This document shows positions 59,012 through 64,000 of a DNA stretch of 64,000 nt, one piece after another. Source of the stretch: Vibrio mangrovi (GTDB lineage: Bacteria > Pseudomonadota > Gammaproteobacteria > Enterobacterales > Vibrionaceae); assembly GCF_024346955.1 (NCBI RefSeq), contig NZ_AP024883.1, positions 3,472,001-3,536,000 of the forward strand, read 5' to 3'. The notes beneath the pieces were generated by a model, which was not told where the DNA came from, made no database searches, and was given only the letters and a program-made list of their open reading frames with translations. Each line of letters opens with the position of its first letter. The first letter of the stretch is position 1. The position numbers were made by a program, and so were the translations under genes.

Positions 59012-59120
59012 ATCATATCGTTGAATATATAAAACCATATGAATCAGATCTTTTCTATGATCTTAAGAACTCACGGTTCTACAACTAAAACACAATTACA
59101 ATGATAAAGGAGTGACAGGA

Positions 59121-60329
59121 ATGGTTCATAAGTCACAGCTCTCCACGGATGGCATCTCATCATTATGGCCGGAAATTAACGGCTATTTTTTATCTTTTCA
59201 GACAATCCCTGCCAGTTGCCGTCCACAAAACGAGACTCAGTACACTTACCATCAGCTATTATCCGGTTTCGACGGCACTATCAGTTGTGAAATCAGAGAA
59301 TTTTACCGCTTCAACCTGAATCTTGCCCAGATGAACTGGCGCGAAACCCAAAGACCGGAATTCAAACTAATCTATCAGGCCTGTGAAGCCTGGTCACGCT
59401 TTCAGTACGAGCAGGCTTATACGCTGATGAGAACTCACTTAAAGCGTTTTCCGACCGATGTCATTGCACTGTACATCCTGCATATGTTTGAGTTTTGCAC
59501 GGGCCGCACAACCCGTTTGATCGATATTCTGGAACATTGTGATGCCGCCCTGCCCCGAACGCATTACCTGTATCCTTTCTATCTGGCAATCAAATCTTTT
59601 GTCTTCTGTGAGTGCGGACGATACGAAGAGGCGTTGGTCACTGGCCGGGATTCGATTGAGACCTGTCCGGAAAATATTTACGGCATCCACGCCATCGCAC
59701 ATGCACTGCACGAGACCGGGCAGTGGGATCAAATCATTGCGTTCTTAAATCAACATATCGATTCATGGATTCACAATCCCGGCATGCGCATTCACGTCTG
59801 CTGGCATCTTGTGATTGCTTACGAACAGAACCACATGCCGGAAAAGGCACTGGATACTTTCCGCACCTTGTGTGAATTAAAAGAGACGCCCTTTGCCAAG
59901 CAAGATCTCGATGCAGTCGGTTTTCTCTGGCGCCTGCATCTGAAATACGCCGATCACTCTTTTCAGAAACAGTGGCAGAAGCTGGCAACACTCTGGACTG
60001 GTGTGATTGAAAATTCGGTCTCTTATCTGCACAAACTCCATGCTGCACTCTCATTTGCCGCGACCGAGCAGCCTTTTCTGATTGAGAAACTCATCGCTGA
60101 AAGTGATGGATTCGGCATTGATCCGCAGACTCATCGTACAGGTATCGCAATCCTAAGAGCCATTCATCAAATGACTATCGGACGGTATCAAACCAGTTTA
60201 TCCGAACTGGAGCAGAGCCAGCAGCTCTGGCACCTCATCGGTGGCAGCAATGCCCAGCGGGATATTCTCCGCCTCACCAAAGAATACGTTTATCAACATG
60301 TTCAACTCTCCGTTGAAAGAGCGAGTTAA
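59121..60329 (+). CDS. Tetratricopeptide-repeat protein of the TTC38 type
   Basis: The ATG at 59121, eight bases after AGGAG, is preferred over the GTG at 59112. The 402-residue soluble protein is all-helical with TPR-like repeats. The diagnostic TTC38 elements are EFCTGRTTRLIDILEH, the segment YGIHAIAHALHETGQWDQII (about 195-214) and MRIHVCWHLVIAYEQ. The paired His residues in these helices are conserved in the family and hint at a metal or substrate site. The function is unknown. It is followed after two bases by an EamA transporter, so both belong to one transcript. Confidence 0.75.
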   Translation: MVHKSQLSTDGISSLWPEINGYFLSFQTIPASCRPQNETQYTYHQLLSGFDGTISCEIREFYRFNLNLAQMNWRETQRPEFKLIYQACEAWSRFQYEQAYTLMRTHLKRFPTDVIALYILHMFEFCTGRTTRLIDILEHCDAALPRTHYLYPFYLAIKSFVFCECGRYEEALVTGRDSIETCPENIYGIHAIAHALHETGQWDQIIAFLNQHIDSWIHNPGMRIHVCWHLVIAYEQNHMPEKALDTFRTLCELKETPFAKQDLDAVGFLWRLHLKYADHSFQKQWQKLATLWTGVIENSVSYLHKLHAALSFAATEQPFLIEKLIAESDGFGIDPQTHRTGIAILRAIHQMTIGRYQTSLSELEQSQQLWHLIGGSNAQRDILRLTKEYVYQHVQLSVERAS

Positions 60330-60331
60330 AA

Positions 60332-61330
60332 ATGAGCCACACCACTGAACTAAACAATCTCCCGGCAGTTGCCGGGCCTCGTAATCTGGGGACATACCTG
60401 AAACTCGCACTGGTCTCCGTCATCTGGGGCGGAACCTTTGTTGCCGGTCGGGCCATCAATCCGGAAATCCCGCCACTGGTTTCTGCAACGCTCCGTTTCT
60501 TACTGGCCGGAGGCACGCTGGCACTGGTGTTAATCCTGACCGGAAGAGGCTTTATCAGAGTCACCAAAAAGCAAATTCTGGTGCTGTTCGGCCTGGGCTT
60601 CTGCGGGATCTATACCTACAACCTGTTTTTCTTTTATGGCTTGCAGCACATCAGCGCCTCACGGGCCTCGCTGATTGTTGCAGCCAACCCGGCGATGATC
60701 GCCATCGCTTCTTTTCTGTTCTACAAAGAGCGCTTTTCCGCCACCCGCTTGCTGGGCATCATTCTATGTATTGTCGGCGCAGCAACGGTAATTATCAGCA
60801 AATCACCTCAGCTTTTACTGGATGCACAGCAGTCAGGCATCGGTGAAATCATGATTGTTGGCTGTGTCCTCAGTTGGGTCGCCTACAGCGTCTTCGGCAA
60901 AAAAACCGTACAGGCCATCGGCCCGCTCTATACGGTGACTTACTCCGTCTTAGCCGGGGCAGCAATGCTTACGCTGACCACTCTTTTCAGCGGCCAGCTC
61001 CACAGCGCAACATTTGCCGCGATTCATGTTCAGGACATGTTCAGCCTCAGCTATCTGGGCATGATCGGTTCAGCGCTGGCGTATATCTGGTATTACAGCG
61101 GAATCGAGAAAATCGGCTCAACCCGGGCCGGCGCATTTATCGCACTCAACCCCATCGCCGCCGTCTCCCTCGGCGCAATACTGCTCGGCGAACGCCTGAC
61201 GTTCCTGATGTGTGTCGGCGGCCTGCTCGCCATACTGGGAATTCTGCTCTGCAACCGCCCGGAGAAAAGTAAGAGCAAGGTTCAGCACAAAGTGGAAGAT
61301 GAGTCAGTGTTGTTGACGCAGGGAAGGTAA
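60332..61330 (+). CDS. EamA/DMT-family transporter
   Basis: The 332-residue protein has ten predicted helices in two EamA halves. The first contains ALVSVIWGGTFVAGRAINPE, with the typical 'WG.(T/N)F' and Pro/Glu end. The second begins GEIMIVGCVLSWVAYSVFGK, and AGAFIALNPIAAVSLGAILL follows before the end. The tail is charged (PEKSKSKVQHKVEDE). The substrate is unknown. It is co-transcribed with the TTC38-like gene and probably regulated by the divergent LysR protein. Confidence 0.87.
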   Translation: MSHTTELNNLPAVAGPRNLGTYLKLALVSVIWGGTFVAGRAINPEIPPLVSATLRFLLAGGTLALVLILTGRGFIRVTKKQILVLFGLGFCGIYTYNLFFFYGLQHISASRASLIVAANPAMIAIASFLFYKERFSATRLLGIILCIVGAATVIISKSPQLLLDAQQSGIGEIMIVGCVLSWVAYSVFGKKTVQAIGPLYTVTYSVLAGAAMLTLTTLFSGQLHSATFAAIHVQDMFSLSYLGMIGSALAYIWYYSGIEKIGSTRAGAFIALNPIAAVSLGAILLGERLTFLMCVGGLLAILGILLCNRPEKSKSKVQHKVEDESVLLTQGR

Positions 61331-61415
61331 AATGGTTTGGCCCGAGGTCAGTTAGCTATGGTTTTGGATGTGTTTCTTCTGTCATTTGTTGACCTATTTT
61401 TGCTAATGGCAGAAT

Positions 61416-61559
61416 ATGTGTTTAGTTTTGCATGATGTGTTCGGCAGAGAATATTTAAAAGAGATTCCAGGTCCAGCCAAACCTGGAGGCTTATTGCCAG
61501 AGAAGCTAATGAATATGTACGAATCAGGTCGCTCTCATTATTACAACGTAATCAAATAA
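61416..61559 (+). pseudogene. 47-codon ORF, probable gene remnant
   Basis: The otherwise gene-free stretch 61331-61645 contains an ORF with a protein-like composition (VFGREYLKEIPGPAKPGGLL followed by a Met/Tyr-rich end). It has no ribosome-binding sequence. It may be the surviving end of a larger transferred gene. DNA from here to about 63600 is more AT-rich than the preceding operon. Confidence 0.3.
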
Positions 61560-61645
61560 ACATACAACAATTTTGTTCAGGAGAGATTTCATGGACTCCC
61601 TCTTTTGTCAACAATAGTTCGTTATGTATCAGTTAAGAGTTAAGA

Positions 61646-62434
61646 ATGAATAAACTACTTTTATTAATTTGCATTACTTCATTCAGTGCTTTCAGCAAAG
61701 ATGTCAGTCTTGAAAGCATATTTTCTAAGTCTCCTGTAGAAGGCACTATTGTCGTTGAAAACTTGGACGGCTCTGAAAAATACGTATTTAATCCAGACAG
61801 AGCAAAAACTAAATTAGCAGTTGCTTCAACATTCAAAATTCCGAACACGTTAATTGGCGTTGAAGAAAATATCGTATCAAGTGAGTCCAGTGTTTTCCCA
61901 TGGGATGGAAAACAATATGATATCCAAGCGTGGAATCATGACCAGACGCTAGCATCTGCCTTCCAAGTCTCATGCGTCTGGTGCTATCAAGAAATAGCAA
62001 AAAAAGTAGGTGCCGAAAAATACAAAACATACGTTAAAGCCATACATTATGGCCACCTGCCAAACACCTTCGATTTAACTCAATTCTGGTTAGACGGTAC
62101 GCTTAAACTAAATGCTTACGAGCAAGTTGCATTTCTCAAGCAGCTATACCACCAAAAACTTCCATTCAGCACTAAGTCTTTTAACGTGCTCAAAGAAGTC
62201 ATGCTTGCAGAAAAAACTGAAAATTACTCAATGTATGCTAAAAGTGGCTGGGCTAGGCGAGTGAAGAATCCTGTAGGCTGGTATGTCGGCTACCTAGAAA
62301 CCAAAAATGGAACTTGGTTTTTTGCTACGAACTTAGCAATCAAAGACGTAAAACAATTAAATTTAAGAAAAGAAATATCCATGGAAGTTCTTGAAAAAAT
62401 CGGGGTTATTTCGAGTGCATTTGAAAAAATTTAG
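61646..62434 (+). CDS. Class D (OXA-type) beta-lactamase
   Basis: The 262-residue protein has a signal peptide (MNKLLLLICITSFSAFS) and the class D motifs in order. The active-site STFK lies in AVASTFKIPNTL, with serine and the lysine that is carbamylated in active enzymes. PWDGKQYDIQAWNHDQTL follows, then SCV (SxV), FWLDG, KSG in YAKSGW, and GWYVGYLE. The usual YGN triad reads YGH (HYGHLPNT). Such enzymes hydrolyse penicillins at the periplasm; spectrum cannot be inferred. The gene is AT-rich relative to its left neighbours and overlaps a GNAT gene, suggesting acquisition. Confidence 0.88.
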   Translation: MNKLLLLICITSFSAFSKDVSLESIFSKSPVEGTIVVENLDGSEKYVFNPDRAKTKLAVASTFKIPNTLIGVEENIVSSESSVFPWDGKQYDIQAWNHDQTLASAFQVSCVWCYQEIAKKVGAEKYKTYVKAIHYGHLPNTFDLTQFWLDGTLKLNAYEQVAFLKQLYHQKLPFSTKSFNVLKEVMLAEKTENYSMYAKSGWARRVKNPVGWYVGYLETKNGTWFFATNLAIKDVKQLNLRKEISMEVLEKIGVISSAFEKI

Positions 62435-62891
62435 CAGGGATGCAGCATATGAAATTAGTAACTGGTTTCCTACTGAGCAAGAATCACTTTTATGGGGCGG
62501 GCACAGATTCGGTTGGCCAGTTCGGGCTAGTGCAATAATCGACCGTAGTGAGTTATCTAATATTGAGTTTTACACGTTAATTGAAAATTGTAATGTTCTA
62601 GGTTTTATTGAGCTTCAGAAAATCAATGAAACTGAAATGCGTTTGTGCCGGATTGCCGTCTCACCTCATCACCGAGGACAGGGTTTAGGCAAAAAGTTGG
62701 TTCAGTTATCATTGAATGAAATTAAGCATAGAAACTCATATAAAACAGTAACATTAGCTGTGTTCACGAAAAACAATGTGGCATATCACTGCTACCAATC
62801 TTTAGGTTTTACTGCTGTCGATAAAGAGCCAAAATGCAAAGAGTTCAACGGTGAAACATGGCCTTTGGTACAGATGGAAATCACTTTATAA
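62415..62891 (+). CDS. GNAT-family N-acetyltransferase
   Basis: The protein has about 158 residues and overlaps the end of the beta-lactamase gene by 20 bp; a GTG at 62415 is taken as start (TTG at 62391 or 62424 are alternatives). The acetyl-CoA motif A is RIAVSPHHRGQGLGKKLVQL (Q/R-x-x-G-x-G/A). Motif B is TLAVFTKNNVAYHCYQSLGF. It most resembles RimI-like GNATs with the N-terminal FPTEQESLLWGGHRFGWPV. The substrate is unknown. The overlap suggests transfer or expression as a unit with the beta-lactamase. Confidence 0.83.
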   Translation: MHLKKFSRDAAYEISNWFPTEQESLLWGGHRFGWPVRASAIIDRSELSNIEFYTLIENCNVLGFIELQKINETEMRLCRIAVSPHHRGQGLGKKLVQLSLNEIKHRNSYKTVTLAVFTKNNVAYHCYQSLGFTAVDKEPKCKEFNGETWPLVQMEITL

Positions 62892-62903
62892 CAAGCGTTA
62901 TAT
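62886..62903 (+). other. Collapsed attC-like sequence
   Basis: Immediately at the stop codon of the GNAT gene the sequence TATAACAAGCGTTATATT joins what looks like the left end of a Vibrio attC (TAACAA(A/G)CG) to a right end (GCGTTA) without the usual central hairpin. A second TAACAAACG occurs at 63515. This is suggestive only; no complete attC is present. Confidence 0.25.
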
Positions 62904-62916
62904 TCCCTGTAAGTTC

Positions 62917-63186
62917 TCAAAACAAATCGCTGTGGGAACCAATTCGTGCAAGTTGTAATTGCCCATCAAAAATGCGGTAAATAAGTACTAAATCTGGTTT
63001 TATATGGCAGTCACGAAAACCGGCCCAACTCCCAGTGAGTGCGTGGTCAACGTTGTGAGGTGCAAGAGTTTCACCTCTTTGCAATTGTGAAATAATATTG
63101 CCGATCTCAATGATGTCTGGGATCGGCATTTTGGTCATTGTCTTAAAGTCTTTTTTAAACTGGGTTGAGTATTCAAGGCTATACAT
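62917..63186 (-). CDS. yafQ: YafQ-family mRNA interferase toxin
   Basis: The 89-residue RelE-superfamily toxin cuts mRNA on the ribosome. Features of the YafQ branch are YSTQFKKDFKTM, then HALTGSWAGFRDCHIKPDLV with the catalytic His and Asp set, LIYRIFDG, and the C-terminal catalytic His in RIGSHSDLF. The start overlaps the antitoxin stop by 8 bp, as in the dinJ-yafQ operon. Divergently, the beta-lactamase/GNAT pair ends just upstream. Confidence 0.9.
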   Translation of the reverse strand: MYSLEYSTQFKKDFKTMTKMPIPDIIEIGNIISQLQRGETLAPHNVDHALTGSWAGFRDCHIKPDLVLIYRIFDGQLQLARIGSHSDLF

Positions 63187-63457
63187 TTTTTGCTTTGCCT
63201 TCGGTCAGGTCGTTGAGCATCGCATCAACGGACTCGGCTTTATGACCTTTACCTTCGACCAGCTCTTTCATAGCTGCAGCAGTGACCTCGTTAGGCTGTG
63301 CCACACGGAGTTCGAAAGGAATACCACCGTGGTTGATGACTGCTTTGGCAAACAATTTAATAGCTTGTGAGGTGCTTAAACCCATTTCATCACAAATGCT
63401 GGTAAACGCAGCTTTGGTGTCATGGTCTATGCGGGTGCTCAACATTTCTGTTCTCAT
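63179..63457 (-). CDS. dinJ: DinJ-family antitoxin (RelB superfamily)
   Basis: The start is the ATG giving MRTEMLSTRIDHDTKAAF, preceded by AGGT; upstream codons to 63589 are not plausible. The 92-residue protein has a ribbon-helix-helix N-terminus (LSTRIDHDTKAAFTSICDEM) and IKLFAKAVINHGGIPFELR, with the conserved 'GGIPF' motif of RelB/DinJ antitoxins. A flexible C-terminal part wraps the toxin. It neutralises YafQ and represses its own promoter. Confidence 0.9.
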   Translation of the reverse strand: MRTEMLSTRIDHDTKAAFTSICDEMGLSTSQAIKLFAKAVINHGGIPFELRVAQPNEVTAAAMKELVEGKGHKAESVDAMLNDLTEGKAKNV

Positions 63458-63493
63458 ATTAGTACCTATTTGCATACAATGTAATACATAGTC

Positions 63494-63529
63494 ATACAAA
63501 AGTATAAATGCACATAACAAACGAGTAAA
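63494..63529 (-). promoter_or_regulatory. Promoter of the dinJ-yafQ operon with overlapping palindrome
   Basis: On the minus strand TTTACT (63524-63529) and TATACT (63501-63506) are 17 bases apart. The palindrome ATAC-AAAA-GTAT (63494-63505) overlaps the -10 region and is a reasonable DinJ operator. Confidence 0.5.
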
Positions 63530-63671
63530 GTACAAGCCAGCTCTGGTGGGTTTGGTGCGCTCAACCCAAATCAATTTCAATAACTTCATCTTTTATTCGC
63601 TCCTGCTCATGCCTTTTTGTTAGGGAACAACTAAAAATTTCTCCATGAATTTTTCCCTGAGTTCTGCGGGT

Positions 63672-63860
63672 TCAAATTCTTTCTGTAGTTAGAAAACCAA
63701 CGAGAACCTCTGCTCTAAGGAAGAAATCCATGGACGGATTTCTAGGTTTTTCTGAGTCAGGACGACTCATAAAAACCGTTCCTGACCCGCAAGTGCCCAA
63801 GCCAAGCAAAAAAGATTTTCTGGTTCCTCTTCCATCTTTGAAAGAGGAACTGGCGCACAT
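63672..63860 (-). repeat. Hairpin-rich element with a small ORF, possibly a dispersed repeat
   Basis: Three successive hairpins occur: AGAAATCC-N6-GGATTTCT (63722-63743); GGTTTTTcTGAGTC-N5-GACTCAtAAAAACC (63745-63777, 13 of 14 pairs); GTTCCTCTT-N10-AAGAGGAAC (63823-63850). A 62-codon minus-strand ORF (with GLGTCGSGTVFMSRPDSEKP) covers them. I have the impression of having seen this peptide in many Vibrio genomes, which would fit a mobile or dispersed repeat. It is not a recognised protein family and is unlikely to be a conventional gene. Confidence 0.45.
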
Positions 63861-63947
63861 AACACTGAGACTACTGAAACTGAATAACTAAATTGTGCGT
63901 CATATTCCGGAACCAGAAGCAGGGAGAATCACCAATCAACAACCAAA

Positions 63948-63976
63948 AAATAGGCCGCAACAATTGCGGCCTATTT
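63948..63976 (-). terminator. Terminator of a gene beyond the right edge
   Basis: AAATAGGCCGCAA-CAA-TTGCGGCCTATTT is a 13-bp stem with T6 on the minus strand. It probably ends a minus-strand transcript whose gene starts to the right of the window. The stretch 63861-63947 shows no gene. Confidence 0.8.
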
Positions 63977-64000
63977 CAATCACCTACAGAGATCAGAAAA

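Noticed and set aside
63512..63623. Complete Vibrio attC (VCR) site upstream of dinJ
   Set aside because: The left TAACAAACG matches but the central stems and the right core do not follow the consensus. At best it is a decayed site.
1..64000. CRISPR arrays, tRNA or rRNA genes, insertion-sequence transposases
   Set aside because: No regularly spaced direct repeats, cloverleaf sequences, rRNA segments or transposase ORFs were seen in the window.

Overview
The window looks like a stretch of the large chromosome of a Vibrio-like gammaproteobacterium. Three things support this: the gene order (dapF-xerC-yigB, lysA-lptM, cyaY/cyaA, hemCDXY, hemN-yihI, csrC, engB, spf, polA, ryhB, hemB, ubiEJB-tatABC, rmuC), sRNAs whose core sequences match the enterobacterial/Vibrio families, and the protein sequences themselves. 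The species cannot be fixed from the sequence alone.

Positions 1-28790 are mostly conserved housekeeping DNA. After the tail of a TonB-dependent receptor come an EVE-domain protein, a lipoprotein, a tRNA acp3U transferase (TapT-like) and a FIST-GGDEF-EAL protein. Next are the lysine/cell-wall and recombination cluster (yigB, xerC, DUF484, dapF, lysA, lptM), frataxin cyaY, adenylate cyclase cyaA, the tetrapyrrole operon hemC-hemD-hemX-hemY, and hemN with yihI and a methyltransferase gene. The polA neighbourhood is rich in regulatory RNA. A CsrB/CsrC-type RNA lies at about 20526-20889, Spot 42 at 22937-23041 and RyhB at about 26323-26535, and a further sRNA-like unit with its own terminator lies near 22564-22700. 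Likely CRP sites precede cyaA, csrC and araF, and RyhB has a Fur box inside a near-consensus promoter. Carbon status, Csr and iron control therefore meet in this interval.

Positions 28829-32962 hold a small accessory redox/regulator block (two LysR regulators, a flavodoxin-fold oxidoreductase, an NAD(P)-binding protein, a VOC protein). Positions 32982-39188 are tatCBA, ubiB, ubiJ, ubiE and rmuC. From 39282 rightwards the DNA is accessory: a zinc-ribbon protein, a pentapeptide-repeat protein, an EamA transporter, a small secreted protein and a 746-residue protein resembling HrpK/HrpF/NolX type III translocators with no secretion apparatus nearby.

Positions 44343-53864 are a complete L-arabinose regulon. 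AraC, an unknown ORF, AraA, AraD and AraB lie on the minus strand and AraFGH on the plus strand. The divergent region carries two AraC half-site pairs and a strong CRP site. It is followed by an exported, metal-site-degenerate metallo-beta-lactamase-fold protein with a divergent LysR gene, pseudouridine catabolism genes (psuG and a kinase with an HTH domain), and a LysR / TTC38-like / EamA module. The last 2.7 kb (61331-64000) are visibly AT-richer and cassette-like: an ORF remnant, a class D beta-lactamase, a GNAT acetyltransferase, a DinJ/YafQ toxin-antitoxin pair and a strongly hairpinned element.
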